Counted from the stretch's first letter, positions 8,762 through 18,469 are shown. The stretch: DNA of 64,000 bases from Palsa-147 sp036513895 (GCA_036513895.1 DATBYF010000113.1:11842-75841), one strand, 5' to 3'. Numbers and translations are program-made. The notes: generated by a model from the sequence alone, not told the origin.

Positions 8762-9775
8762 CTAGCTGGCAACAGCCGGTTTCTTTCCGTGGGCCTGTTC
8801 CCACGAAATCACCGGATTGCGTAAAATTCCGATGCGCTCAATTTCGCACTCGACGATATCGCCCGGTTTTAAGTAGAGCGACTTCGGATCGTCGCTGAAT
8901 GCCGCCACACCCGACACGGTGCCAGTCGAAAGGACGTCGCCTGCGCTATAGCCCATGGCAGAGTAATGCGCCAGAATCTCGGGAATTTTCACGGCCATTT
9001 TCTTCGAATGCGATTGCTGCCGGACCTTTCCGTTGACGCGCAGCTCCATTGCGAGATTGTGCGGGTCGCGAATTTCATCGGCGGTTACAATCCACGGCCC
9101 GAGGGGGCAAAACGAATCGATCCCCTTACAAAAACTGAATACGCCCGACTTCATTTCTCTCCGCTGGATGTCGCGCGCCGTGATGTCGTTGAAGATTACA
9201 TAGCCGCCGATGTAATCGGCTGCCTCCGCTGGGGAAAAGTGGCGGCCCGCTTTTTTCAGGACCACGGCAAGCTCCAGCTCGTAATCGAGTTCTTCGGTCA
9301 GTTGCTCGGGGTAAATCACCGGTTCATCGGGGCCGATGATGGCGTCAACATTCTGAAAAAAAACAATCCAGGGAAGCACAGGATGGGAGAAGCGTGCTTT
9401 CTGAGCTTCTTCGTGATGCTCGCGAAAATTACCGGCGGTATGGAAGAATTTCTTTGGCGCAATCGGTGCCTTAATCTTTATTTCGTCGGTTCGGTAGAAA
9501 ATCCGTTCGCCCGAGGGGCCAGTTGCCCGGGGACCAGACGCAATCGCTTGCTTCAATGCCGCCCGGGCGGCGTCCAGGCTTTGATCGCCGCCTTCGAAGA
9601 GTCCTCGCATGTCGGGCGGAATTCGAGCGTCGGCGACTCGATACGCTGCCGGGTCATGCTCGACGTCGTGCAAATACAGAGCATAGGCGAAGTTCAAATC
9701 AACCATGTGACCATCTGGAGCCAGCGCACCGATTCGCTTTTGATTCGGTCCTATTTGGAACGTCACCAATTTCAT
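8762..9775 (-). CDS. Fumarylacetoacetate hydrolase-family protein
   Basis: This 337-residue protein has a small N-terminal domain (about 1-90) and a C-terminal FAH beta-roll. The metal ligands of the family are visible as EELDYELE (Glu-x-Glu) and the Asp in FNDITARDIQ, plus the typical late segment LSTGTVSGVA. Members cleave C-C bonds of beta-diketo acids or act as hydratases/decarboxylases in aromatic and amino-acid catabolism. The gene lies just upstream of the frameshifted HMGL-family gene on the same strand and is probably in the same transcript. Confidence 0.87.
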   Translation of the reverse strand: MKLVTFQIGPNQKRIGALAPDGHMVDLNFAYALYLHDVEHDPAAYRVADARIPPDMRGLFEGGDQSLDAARAALKQAIASGPRATGPSGERIFYRTDEIKIKAPIAPKKFFHTAGNFREHHEEAQKARFSHPVLPWIVFFQNVDAIIGPDEPVIYPEQLTEELDYELELAVVLKKAGRHFSPAEAADYIGGYVIFNDITARDIQRREMKSGVFSFCKGIDSFCPLGPWIVTADEIRDPHNLAMELRVNGKVRQQSHSKKMAVKIPEILAHYSAMGYSAGDVLSTGTVSGVAAFSDDPKSLYLKPGDIVECEIERIGILRNPVISWEQAHGKKPAVAS

Positions 9776-9953
9776 CAGCTCGGCTGCCTCCAGCTGAACC
9801 GCGGTTTTCTGTCTGATGTTAATTTATCGCATCCGCGCGCGCGGCCAAAGTTTAAACTCGGTTCACGCGGCGAAATGCACGTTTAATTTGTAATCGCAAT
9901 TACTAATTGAGATATTCCGATGGATTCGCTGAGGCCGGGCAAGAATGAATCGG
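9776..9953. other. AT-rich spacer between ALDH and FAH-family genes
   Basis: This 178-bp space separates two - strand genes. It contains AT-rich stretches, including TAATCGCAATTA near 9892, and may hold the promoter for the FAH-HMGL pair. No convincing -35/-10 pair was identified. Confidence 0.3.
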
Positions 9954-11399
9954 TCAGCGCAAGTTGAGCATCAGGAGTTTCGGCTCAGTCATTTCTTCGA
10001 TCGCGTAGCGCAGACCTTCCCGGCCGAGCCCCGAGTCTTTGATTCCGCCGTAGGGCATATTGTCGATTCGGAATGCAGACATCTCGCCTACCATCAGCCC
10101 GCCAACTTCAAGCGTTTCGTATGCTTCGAAAATAAGCTTGGCATCGCGTGTGAATAGACCCGCCTGCAATCCGTAAGGCGAATCATTTACGCGTCGAAGA
10201 GCGTCCGCGAATTCGTCGTACGCTTCAATGACAACCACGGGCGCAAATACCTCCTCGCAGCTCACGCGCATATCAGGCTTCGTATGTGTAAGCACAGTAG
10301 GCTCGACAACCGCGCCGCGACGTTTCCCTCCCGCTAAAAGCTTAGCGTCGCCCGCAACAGCTTCTTCAATCCATGACTCAGCTCGCTTGGCCGTATCCTC
10401 GTTGATCATGGGCCCGACATCGGTTGAATCCTCACTTGGATCGCCAATCTTGAGTTTCGCCACGCGCGACAATAAAGCGGCAGTGAATTTCTGTTCAACG
10501 GCACGTTGCACGTAAATCCGCTGCACGGAGATACAGCTCTGTCCGGAATAAGAAAATCCGCCGACCGCACACCGCTCCGCTGCGTAGTCGATATCGGCAT
10601 CGCTGTGCACCACCACAGCGGCATTTCCGCCCAGTTCTAGCACGACTTTTTTCTTTCCGGCTTTTTGCTTGAGGGCCCAACCTACTGCGCCGCTTCCGGT
10701 AAATGTCAATAGCTTGAGTCGGTCGTCCATCACCAATCGCTGCGCGTCGTCGTTTGAAAGTGATAGGACATTCAGAGCACCGGCGGGCCACCCTGCTTTC
10801 TCGACCACGTCCGCCAGCAAAAGCGCTGTCAACGGCGTCTTTGGAGCAGGCTTGAGCACCATGGTACATCCCGCAGCGATAGCGGGCGCGACTTTGTGGG
10901 CAACCAAGTTCAGTGGGAAATTGAATGGCGTAATCGCGGCTATTGGACCGAGCGGAAAACGACGCACGATCGCCGATCGACCCGCCATCGCGGGTAACAA
11001 ATCGAGCGGGATCCATTCCCCGCCAATTCTCACGCTTTCTTCCGATGCGACCGTAAACGTCAGAATCGCTCGTTCGACTTCAGCGCGCGCAGTTTTGATC
11101 GGCTTACCGGCCTCCATGGAGATTGACCGTGCAAATTCCTCCTGGCGCGAGGTGATTGCGTCAGAAATTGCGCGAAGGATTCGCCGCCGTTCGTACGCGG
11201 GCATCCGGCGCGTTGTCTCAAACGCACGCACGGAAGCGGCGATCGCGTGATCGAGCTGCTCCGTTGTCGCCCAGTAGGTTGTCCCGGCGGGGCTGCCGTC
11301 GTACGGGGAGAAAATTTCGAGGGGTTTGCCTGCGGCGACCCACTTCCCGTCCAAAAGGAAGGGATGTAACTTGGCCGGACTTTTTGTGGACACAGACAT
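9954..11399 (-). CDS. Aldehyde dehydrogenase (GapN-like clade)
   Basis: This is an NAD(P)-dependent ALDH of 481 residues. The catalytic Glu is in LELGGNA (about residue 253) and the nucleophilic Cys in SGQSCISVQR (about 286); the Asn of ITPFNFPLN is also present. The sequence style resembles non-phosphorylating glyceraldehyde-3-phosphate and lactaldehyde dehydrogenases. The open frame runs on to 11825, but the start is placed at ATG 11399, which has GGAG six bases upstream and gives a normal family length. It is downstream of the class III aminotransferase, consistent with oxidising the semialdehyde produced by transamination. Confidence 0.87.
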   Translation of the reverse strand: MSVSTKSPAKLHPFLLDGKWVAAGKPLEIFSPYDGSPAGTTYWATTEQLDHAIAASVRAFETTRRMPAYERRRILRAISDAITSRQEEFARSISMEAGKPIKTARAEVERAILTFTVASEESVRIGGEWIPLDLLPAMAGRSAIVRRFPLGPIAAITPFNFPLNLVAHKVAPAIAAGCTMVLKPAPKTPLTALLLADVVEKAGWPAGALNVLSLSNDDAQRLVMDDRLKLLTFTGSGAVGWALKQKAGKKKVVLELGGNAAVVVHSDADIDYAAERCAVGGFSYSGQSCISVQRIYVQRAVEQKFTAALLSRVAKLKIGDPSEDSTDVGPMINEDTAKRAESWIEEAVAGDAKLLAGGKRRGAVVEPTVLTHTKPDMRVSCEEVFAPVVVIEAYDEFADALRRVNDSPYGLQAGLFTRDAKLIFEAYETLEVGGLMVGEMSAFRIDNMPYGGIKDSGLGREGLRYAIEEMTEPKLLMLNLR

Positions 11400-11425
11400 C
11401 AGCGTCTCCAAAGAACTATCCTGCG

Positions 11426-12790
11426 TCAAGCATGACGCGGCTCGGCGGTCGCGTGTGTTTCGCTGACCGCGGACAGGGCGCCTTCGAGTACGTCTAGGCC
11501 CTCGTCGAAATCGGCGTCTGAAATCACCAGAGGCACGAGAAGGCGGATGACGTTGCCGTAAGTGCCGGCCGATATGGCCAGCAAACCATGCTCGTAACAA
11601 TATCGCATGATTTGCTCGGTCTCGTGCTTGGCAGGCTCGCGTGTTTCTCGCGAAGTGACGAGCTCGAGGGCCTGCATCGCGCCCATTCCGCGAGTTTCGC
11701 CGATCATAGGCCAGCGGCGCTGCCAATCTGCTGCGCGCGCCGCGAATTTCTCGCCGAGCAATTCGGCGCGAGCACTCAGGTTTTCCTTCTCCATCGATTC
11801 GAGCACAGCCAGCGCGGCGGCGCACGACAACGGATTGCCGCCAAACGTGCCGCCTAAACCTCCAACGTTCGGCGAATCCATAATTTCGGCGCGCCCAGTC
11901 ACTGCCGCGAGTGGCATCCCTCCACCGAGCGACTTCGCGGTTACGAGCAGGTCCGGCTCAATACCGTAGCGCTCGCATGTGAAAAGCCTTCCCGTTCGGC
12001 CGAATCCGGTCTGGACTTCGTCCGCAATGAAGAGAATCCCGTGTTTCTTGCAAATGTCTTGGAGAATCGGAAAAAACTCACGCGGAGGAGTGACAAAACC
12101 ACCTTCGCCGAGTATCGGCTCTACGATAATCGCTGCGACGGCTGACCCGGCCACAACGCGCTTGAATGTATCCTCGAGATGTTGCGCACAAAATACTTCG
12201 CACGACGGATATTTCAGCGAATATGAACAGCGATAGCAGTACGCGTAGGGAATCCGGTAAATGTCACTCGCGAATGGCTCGAATCCGGCCTTATATGGTT
12301 GCGTTTTGCTGGTCAACGACATCGTTAGCATGGTGCGGCCGTGGAACGCGTCTTCGAAGCAAATGATGGCGGGACGCCGCGTGTGGCAACGCGCGATTTT
12401 GATGGCGTTTTCGATCGCTTCGGCGCCGCTGTTTACGAGGATCGTCTTCTTCGCAAAATCGCCTGGCGCCAGTGCATTCAATTTTTCGGCGAGCGCGATG
12501 TAGTCGGCGTAGGGCGCGACGCTGAAGCAGGTGTGAAGGAAACGATCGAGCTGCGCACGGATGGCGGAGACAACTCGATCCGAGCGATGACCGACATTGG
12601 AACACCCAATCCCGCCCGCAAAGTCAATAAAGCGATTGCCGTCCACGTCTTCGACGATAGCGCCCTCCGCTCGAGCCGCAAACACGGGCGTCGCGTGATA
12701 GATGCCGCGTGGCACGGCCTGCGTGCGGCGACGCATCAATTCCTGCGACTTCGGTCCGGGTATGGGAGTGCGGAGTTGAATTGTGGGCAT
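11426..12790 (-). CDS. Class III aminotransferase (4-aminobutyrate aminotransferase-like)
   Basis: This PLP enzyme has 454 residues. The PLP lysine is in VTAKSLGGG (about residue 284), with the preceding Asp in FIADEVQTGFG and the phosphate-binding NSGAEAIENA segment. GABA/ornithine-type aminotransferases move an omega-amino group to 2-oxoglutarate or pyruvate. ATG 12790 lies one base after the stop of the upstream ALDH gene, indicating translational coupling; the frame open to 12907 would overlap that gene. A cysteine cluster (YCYRCSYSLKYPSCEVFC) is an unusual insertion-like segment that could bind metal. Confidence 0.87.
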   Translation of the reverse strand: MPTIQLRTPIPGPKSQELMRRRTQAVPRGIYHATPVFAARAEGAIVEDVDGNRFIDFAGGIGCSNVGHRSDRVVSAIRAQLDRFLHTCFSVAPYADYIALAEKLNALAPGDFAKKTILVNSGAEAIENAIKIARCHTRRPAIICFEDAFHGRTMLTMSLTSKTQPYKAGFEPFASDIYRIPYAYCYRCSYSLKYPSCEVFCAQHLEDTFKRVVAGSAVAAIIVEPILGEGGFVTPPREFFPILQDICKKHGILFIADEVQTGFGRTGRLFTCERYGIEPDLLVTAKSLGGGMPLAAVTGRAEIMDSPNVGGLGGTFGGNPLSCAAALAVLESMEKENLSARAELLGEKFAARAADWQRRWPMIGETRGMGAMQALELVTSRETREPAKHETEQIMRYCYEHGLLAISAGTYGNVIRLLVPLVISDADFDEGLDVLEGALSAVSETHATAEPRHA

Positions 12791-12791
12791 T

Positions 12792-14273
12792 TCAGTACCA
12801 TCCGATCGGCAGTTCGTTGAGATTGATGTGCACCTGCTTCGTCTCGAGATATTCCTCGATTCCCCAAGGCCCAAGCTCGCGGCCGAATCCCGATTGCTTG
12901 TAGCCACCCCAGGGCGCTTCGACGTAGGTGGGCTGCATGTGATTCACCCAGACGATCCCGGCGCGAAGCGCCTTCACGACGCGGAACGCTTTGAAAATAT
13001 CGCGCGACCACACGGCGGCAGCTAGACCGTACGGCGTCGCATTGGCAATACGTATCGCGTCAGTTTCGTCTCTGAACGGAATCACGGATGCGACCGGGCC
13101 GAAAATTTCTTCCTGCGCGATGCGGGCGGAATTGTCCACGTCGTAAAATACCGTCGGCTCGACGTAATATCCTTTTGCGAAACCTTTCGGCCGCGCGCCA
13201 CCAGCGGCGACCTTGGCTTCAGATTTTCCGATTTCGAGATAAGAGGAAACGCGATCGTATTGATCCTTGCTCACTAGCGGGCCCATCTTTGTTTCGCGCT
13301 CGAGTGGCGGGCCGAGCCGGATTGTTTTCGCTTTGGCGGCCATAGCTTCGACGAATTTCGGATAAATCGAACGCTCGACGAGGATTCGGCTGCCTGCTGA
13401 ACACACCTCGCCTTGATTGATGAAGACGCCGAAGAGCGCGCCGTCAATCGCGGCGTCGAAATCGGCGTCGGCGAAAAAAATATTTGGCGATTTGCCGCCG
13501 AGCTCTAGAGTGACGCGCTTCACCGTGTCTGCCGCCATCTTGACGATCTGCTTCCCCACTGAAGCGCTGCCCGTGAATGCAACTTTGTTCACATCGGGAT
13601 GCCTGACGAGCGGCGCGCCGCATGACTCGCCGAAGCCGGTAATGATGTTGACGACGCCGGGGGGAAGGCCCGCGTCCGAGAGCCAGTTGGCGAATTCGAG
13701 AGCCGTCAGCGGAGTTTGCTCCGCCGGCTTCAAGATGCAGGTGCAGCCGGCTGCAACCGCGGGCGCTAGCTTCCAGGCCGCCATCAAGAGAGGATAATTC
13801 CAGGGAATAATCTGCGCGGCCACGCCGATTGGCTCGCGCAGTGAAAGGCTCAGCGCGTTGTCAGGGACTGGGTTCACCTGCCCAACAACCTTCGTCGCCA
13901 GGCCGCCGTAGTATTCGAAGCATGTGGCGCAATCGGCGATGTCGTATTCCGCTTCGACGATCGGCTTACCGGTATTGCGGCATTCAAGTTCGGCCAGCAT
14001 CACGGATTCTTTTCGCACGCGTTCCGCCAGGCGAAAAAGAATTCGCCCGCGTTCCTGCGCGGTAGTTTGCGGCCAGGGGCCGGAATCGAACGCAGCGCGC
14101 GCGGCCGCGACGGCGCGATTCACGTCTTGCTCGTTCGCGTTGGGAACTTCGGCGATGGTCTCTTCCGTGGACGGGTCAATCACTGGGAAATAGGCACCGC
14201 TCTCGCTTGGCGACCATTCTCCGTTTATATAGAGCTGATACTTGCGGACGCTCGTCTTCGCTTCGGTTGCCAT
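12792..14273 (-). CDS. Aldehyde dehydrogenase (betaine/4-aminobutyraldehyde dehydrogenase-like)
   Basis: This ALDH has 493 residues. Conserved segments are IPWNYPLLMA with the active-site Asn, LELGGKSP with the general-base Glu (about 256) and NQGEVCSAGSR with the catalytic Cys (about 289). The full-length match and the C-terminal WGGYKQSGFGRE place it with betaine-aldehyde and aminoaldehyde dehydrogenases. ATG 14273 is preferred because AGGAG lies about seven bases before it. It is followed with a one-base gap by the aminotransferase, so the two likely act in one pathway, such as aminoaldehyde to amino acid and onward. Confidence 0.87.
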   Translation of the reverse strand: MATEAKTSVRKYQLYINGEWSPSESGAYFPVIDPSTEETIAEVPNANEQDVNRAVAAARAAFDSGPWPQTTAQERGRILFRLAERVRKESVMLAELECRNTGKPIVEAEYDIADCATCFEYYGGLATKVVGQVNPVPDNALSLSLREPIGVAAQIIPWNYPLLMAAWKLAPAVAAGCTCILKPAEQTPLTALEFANWLSDAGLPPGVVNIITGFGESCGAPLVRHPDVNKVAFTGSASVGKQIVKMAADTVKRVTLELGGKSPNIFFADADFDAAIDGALFGVFINQGEVCSAGSRILVERSIYPKFVEAMAAKAKTIRLGPPLERETKMGPLVSKDQYDRVSSYLEIGKSEAKVAAGGARPKGFAKGYYVEPTVFYDVDNSARIAQEEIFGPVASVIPFRDETDAIRIANATPYGLAAAVWSRDIFKAFRVVKALRAGIVWVNHMQPTYVEAPWGGYKQSGFGRELGPWGIEEYLETKQVHINLNELPIGWY

Positions 14274-14298
14274 CACGATCTCCTGCTTCGAATTTCGA

Positions 14299-15723
14299 TT
14301 AAACGGGTCGGGCAGCCGCTGGCTGCGTGCTTTTGCGCCGGCCATAAACAAAGAAGAAAAAGGCAGACAGGCCGATAAAGAGCGCCGTGCCGCCGAACAT
14401 CCACACTTCGTACAAAGCCAAAGACGTAATCTGCTGCGCCGGAAAAAACGCGACGATGATGGCCAATATCGTCGTGGTCAAACCGCTCAGGCCCGAGAGA
14501 ATCAGAACGCTTTTGCTGAAGCGGGCGCGCACGAACGAATCGCCGAAGGCAAGCTTCAACAGTGCTGCGAAAATATAGATGAACGGTATGAGTTGCAGAA
14601 CCACCGCGAGAGATAACAGCTTCTGAAACGTCTCTTGCACACTGCCGCCGAGAAAATTCAATCCCACGAGAAGTATCGAGACGATAGCATGCACGATTAA
14701 AGCCGCATACGGCGTCCCATAACGCGGATGAACTTTGCCCAGCCACGACGGCAGATACGAATCGAGTCCCGCGACGAACGGAATTCGCGCGGACCCCGCC
14801 AGCCATGCGGATGCAATGCCAGCGATCGAGAGGCTCAGCATCAATGCGAATGGGGCGACAATCCAATTCACATTCACGCGGCTGGCCATGTGCGCTACGG
14901 CCTGCACGATTCCCTGAAGGACACTGATGTCGTTCTTACTGACCGCCATCAGGAGCGTCACTGTCGCGGCGATGTATAGCGCGCCGGAAATCACGCCGCC
15001 CCACGCTACAGCAAACGGCAAGTTCCGCTCAGGCTCTCGAATTTCGTCGCCCATCACGGACGCGAGCTCAAGTCCGACGAGACCAAAACAGATGACGCCG
15101 AAGGAATTCAGTACGAATCGCGGGTCCTTCGGGATGTGAAATTCGGACGCGGTGATTGTCGTCCCGAATCGCGACCAGATAATAATGCCCAAAATCACCA
15201 GCGTCGCAGCCGCTATGCCCGTGCCGATCCCGCCGAGATTGTTCACCCATTTCCCGACACCTAGGCCTCGGATATTGAGCACCACCAGCAAAACAAACAA
15301 CACGAGAGAAACGGTCACCGTGAATGTTTTATTGTCCGCGAGTGCTTCGTGGCCCGGACCCAGTACGAATACCGACACGCCCACGAAATAGAGGAGGACA
15401 GTCGGAACGTACATCATGTTGTTGGTCCAATAGCACCAGCCGGAAAGAAAGCCGTGAAAATCGCCGAAGACTTCCTTGGCCCACAAATAGACTCCGCCTT
15501 CGCCGGGATAGCGATGCGCGAGTTCGATTACCGCTATTCCCTGCGGCCAGAAGAACATTACCAGCGCGATGAGCCAGAGCCAGACAGTCACGCCGCCGTT
15601 CGCAGCGATGCTGGGCACTACGTTGAGGTTGAACACAGCCACAACGAACAGCGCCACCAGGTCCCAGCGGCCCAGCGCACGCTTTAAGTGAGGCCGTTCA
15701 ACGTCCGCTGCTTCAGCGGCCAA
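14299..15723 (-). CDS. APC-superfamily amino acid/amine permease
   Basis: This inner-membrane transporter has 474 residues and about 12 hydrophobic segments. The APC hallmark after TM1 (VVPSIAANGG) and the segment GEGGVYLWAKEVFGDFHGFL are seen. It is similar in layout to the glutamate:GABA antiporter/amino acid-polyamine-organocation proteins. Start TTG 15723 has AGGAGC six bases upstream. It lies 25 bases upstream of the ALDH gene on the same strand, so it probably imports or exchanges the amino acid or amine used by these enzymes. Confidence 0.85.
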   Translation of the reverse strand: MAAEAADVERPHLKRALGRWDLVALFVVAVFNLNVVPSIAANGGVTVWLWLIALVMFFWPQGIAVIELAHRYPGEGGVYLWAKEVFGDFHGFLSGWCYWTNNMMYVPTVLLYFVGVSVFVLGPGHEALADNKTFTVTVSLVLFVLLVVLNIRGLGVGKWVNNLGGIGTGIAAATLVILGIIIWSRFGTTITASEFHIPKDPRFVLNSFGVICFGLVGLELASVMGDEIREPERNLPFAVAWGGVISGALYIAATVTLLMAVSKNDISVLQGIVQAVAHMASRVNVNWIVAPFALMLSLSIAGIASAWLAGSARIPFVAGLDSYLPSWLGKVHPRYGTPYAALIVHAIVSILLVGLNFLGGSVQETFQKLLSLAVVLQLIPFIYIFAALLKLAFGDSFVRARFSKSVLILSGLSGLTTTILAIIVAFFPAQQITSLALYEVWMFGGTALFIGLSAFFFFVYGRRKSTQPAAARPV

Positions 15724-15780
15724 CGATAGCTCCTGTTTAGCGTGTGACGACTGCTTCGATCTCGATCCCGACCAAGATGC

Positions 15781-17151
15781 TTAGCGAGCCGCTGCGGCGG
15801 TGCGTTCTTTCTGCGCCGAGGCCAATGCTGGCGCCACTTCGGCAAAGCATTCCAGATGGCGCTCGATGTCGGTGTCCGTGTGCGCCACCGAGATCGTCCA
15901 CTGCTCGTCCCACCAATATGGCTGAGGCATCACGCCGCGGTTGGTCATCGCGAACCAGTACTGGCGCCACAGATCCGTATCCGCGTCCAGCCAATCCCGG
16001 TAATTGCGAATAGGCTTGGAAAAGAACATCAGCGCGCCATTCGCTCCCGCGCCGATCACGTAGGAGACGAGCCCCGTCTTGTCCAGCTGTTGCTGGTAAC
16101 CGTCGAGCAATTTCTTGTTCAGCCGCATTACATGGTCATACGCAGCCGGAGTCAGAACCTCGCGGAAGGTTGCGAGTCCCGCAGCCATTGCCACGGGATT
16201 CGTGTTGTACGTGCCGCCATGGAAGACGCGATGATCCGAAATCAAATTCATGATCTCGCGTCGCGCGCCGAAAGCGGCAAGAGAAAATCCGCCGCCTATC
16301 GATTTCGCGAGACAAACGATGTCCGGTTTCACATCGAAATACTCACAAGCGCCGCCGCGTGCGAGTTTGGCGCCGGTCTTCACTTCGTCGAATATCAAGA
16401 GTGCGCCATGCTTCTCTGTGATTTCTCGCAATTTCTTGTGATAGCCAGTATCCGGCATCAGAATTCCGACGTTCATCATGATCGGCTCGACGATGACGGC
16501 GGCAATCTCGCCCTTGTACTTGGCAAACAGCCGCTCGACTCCGGGCAAATCATTAAATTGCGCGACCACAGTGTTCTCGAGTGTGGCCTTGGTTACGCCT
16601 TCGCCGCCTGGAACCGAGTTTGGAACGTTAGGATCGCCAACGTCCTTCAACTTCGGCTTGACTGAAACCAGTGCGGAATCATGCAACCCGTGATACGCGC
16701 CTTCCATCTTGATGATGCGATCACGGCCCGTGGCCGCGCGTGCCAGACGAACCGCGTGCATCGTGCATTCCGTGCCGCTGTTGCTGAACCGCACCATATC
16801 AACCGGAAAGCGCGCGCAAATTTCTTCGGCCAGCGCATTTTCGGCATCGTGCGGCATGCCAAACATCGTGCCAGTTGCAAGCTTTTCCTGCACGGCCTTA
16901 ATTACTGCGGGATTGCAGTGTCCGGCCATCAGCGCACCAAAACAAAGATTGAAATCTACGTACTCGTTTCCATCAACGTCGTGGATGTGGCCGCCCTTTC
17001 CGTCCTTCACGAAAATCGGATATGGATCGTAAGCGCGGTAATTGCTAGCGACGCCCAGAGGTATCCGTTTCGTGGCTTTCGCGTGCGCCTCGCGCGATTT
17101 TGGTGTGCGCTTTTCGTACGTCTCAATTTCTTTCTGAAGTGCTTCGTGCAT
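15781..17151 (-). CDS. Class III aminotransferase (glutamate-1-semialdehyde aminomutase-like)
   Basis: This PLP enzyme has 456 residues. The PLP lysine is in CLAKSIGGGFS (about residue 281) and the preceding Asp in LIFDEVKTGAK. FSNSGTECTMHAVRLARAAT and the late AHTDTDIERHLE are typical of the GSA-aminomutase-like branch, but the true hemL is at 29942-31255. Start ATG 17151 is five bases after AGGAGG. The substrate is probably an omega-amino acid or beta-amino acid; in context it belongs to the amine/amino-acid catabolic run. Confidence 0.85.
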   Translation of the reverse strand: MHEALQKEIETYEKRTPKSREAHAKATKRIPLGVASNYRAYDPYPIFVKDGKGGHIHDVDGNEYVDFNLCFGALMAGHCNPAVIKAVQEKLATGTMFGMPHDAENALAEEICARFPVDMVRFSNSGTECTMHAVRLARAATGRDRIIKMEGAYHGLHDSALVSVKPKLKDVGDPNVPNSVPGGEGVTKATLENTVVAQFNDLPGVERLFAKYKGEIAAVIVEPIMMNVGILMPDTGYHKKLREITEKHGALLIFDEVKTGAKLARGGACEYFDVKPDIVCLAKSIGGGFSLAAFGARREIMNLISDHRVFHGGTYNTNPVAMAAGLATFREVLTPAAYDHVMRLNKKLLDGYQQQLDKTGLVSYVIGAGANGALMFFSKPIRNYRDWLDADTDLWRQYWFAMTNRGVMPQPYWWDEQWTISVAHTDTDIERHLECFAEVAPALASAQKERTAAAAR

Positions 17152-17199
17152 ACGGCCCTCCTGAGGCAACCCTCAAAGTCTAGCCGACGTTCCCCAAAT

Positions 17200-18366
17200 T
17201 CAATTGCGCTCTGCTCTTATCTTCCAGTGCCGGACCGGCATGCGCCTCTTCGCCAGCTCTTCAAAGAATGGTTCCGGCGGCACCACATTTTCGGGCGCCT
17301 GCACACCCACTCCTGAGAACTGGCCTCGAGCAAGCATTAAGGCCGCAACCGCGGCGGGGAATCCAGTATCGCGAGCGACCGCCGAAAATGCGGGCTTCTC
17401 TGTATATCGCGCCGTTGACTCCGCCGCTGCAGCCACGCGCCATCCATCTTTGCGACCGTGCACCACCACGCGAATCGTCTCGACATCCTTCGCGCTACTG
17501 TTCGGCGCCTTGCGATTCAGCAGCGCCAGCAAGACTTCGCGCGGCGCAACGCGAGTTCCGTTTACCGCTATTGATTCGCGGCTCGTGAATCCTAGTTCAG
17601 TGAGATTCCTGATTAATCCCACGAGTTGTGGATCGTAGTTGATTTTGAAATGCACTTCGCGAACGCCCTTGCTCCGAAAACTGAGCGGTAAGGTGCCAAG
17701 CTCGGAGTGAATCGAATTGCGCAGTGTCACGCGCCCAATCGGCTCCGGAAATCGCTCGATGACAGGGTCCGAGAGCATCGGCCGCTCAATGAAGCGCCCG
17801 TTTCGAAACGCAATCGGCGGCATGGTCAACTCATCGAGAATTGTTGCAATCGAAAACGTGTAAGCGATGGGGCTGTCGTAACGTCGAAGGTCCACCGATG
17901 CATTGAACACGTCAATCGAGTCCAAGCGATCCATCGAGTCGGCCAGAAAACGCGCCATGATATTCGTCGTGCCTGGCGCTCCGCCCATTCCCGCGATGGC
18001 GATCCGTCCGATCCGGCGAAAATCGGCATCCAGCGCGAATTGCTTTCGGGTCATGTGATATAGCCCGCCGAGGTCGAGATAATTCACTCGCGCCGCGAGA
18101 GCAGCCTTCATCACATCCAGATTCCAATTGTACTGCGTGCAATTCACTACCGAAGTCGAGCCCCGAAGAATCCGCGCTAACTTCGTCGTATCCCTGACAT
18201 CGGCAAGCGCCCATTTGGCCTTCCCGCGCCCAAAATCTCGCGCCACTTTCTCGGCCCGCTTGCGGTCAAAGTCAGCAACAATCAGATTCGAAACATCGGC
18301 GGCCCGCGCCAAGTCGTAAACCACCGCGCGGCCCATCATCCCGGCTCCGAGAACGGCGATTTTCAT
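17200..18366 (-). CDS. Saccharopine dehydrogenase-family protein (lysine 6-dehydrogenase-like)
   Basis: This protein has 388 residues. The N-terminal Rossmann motif is VLGAGMMGRAVVYDLA, and the YLDLGGLYH and GMGGAPGTTNIMA segments are typical of LysDH/saccharopine reductase-like enzymes. The family performs NAD(P)-linked oxidation of an amino group, for example lysine to aminoadipate semialdehyde (piperideine-6-carboxylate). Next to two aldehyde dehydrogenases and two aminotransferases, a lysine or diamine breakdown role is reasonable but unproven. It is first of the - strand run below the TonB receptor. Confidence 0.8.
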   Translation of the reverse strand: MKIAVLGAGMMGRAVVYDLARAADVSNLIVADFDRKRAEKVARDFGRGKAKWALADVRDTTKLARILRGSTSVVNCTQYNWNLDVMKAALAARVNYLDLGGLYHMTRKQFALDADFRRIGRIAIAGMGGAPGTTNIMARFLADSMDRLDSIDVFNASVDLRRYDSPIAYTFSIATILDELTMPPIAFRNGRFIERPMLSDPVIERFPEPIGRVTLRNSIHSELGTLPLSFRSKGVREVHFKINYDPQLVGLIRNLTELGFTSRESIAVNGTRVAPREVLLALLNRKAPNSSAKDVETIRVVVHGRKDGWRVAAAAESTARYTEKPAFSAVARDTGFPAAVAALMLARGQFSGVGVQAPENVVPPEPFFEELAKRRMPVRHWKIRAERN

Positions 18367-18417
18367 CCGTGCTTTCGGGGTTCAATAACGGCTTTGAAAC
18401 AACTCTATTCACGCGCC

Positions 18418-18445
18418 AAAATAAGGAGCCTCGTCTGAAGCTCCT
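18418..18445 (-). terminator. Hairpin terminator of the TonB-receptor gene
   Basis: On the - strand, AGGAGC and GCTCCT pair around a 10-base loop (18445-18424) and are followed by TATTTT. It lies about 25 bases past the receptor stop codon. Confidence 0.6.
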
Positions 18446-18469
18446 CGCTTTCCATAGCTGCGTGACTTT

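Noticed and set aside
11400..11825. N-terminal extension of the GapN-like ALDH
   Set aside because: Overlaps the aminotransferase gene and lacks ALDH features; ATG 11399 has a good ribosome-binding site.
947..14273. Ectoine breakdown cluster (M24 hydrolase, deacylase, aminotransferase, ALDH)
   Set aside because: The gene types look parallel, but the deacylase is of the M20 rather than aspartoacylase family and the M24 proteins do not resemble ectoine hydrolase in their N-terminal region.
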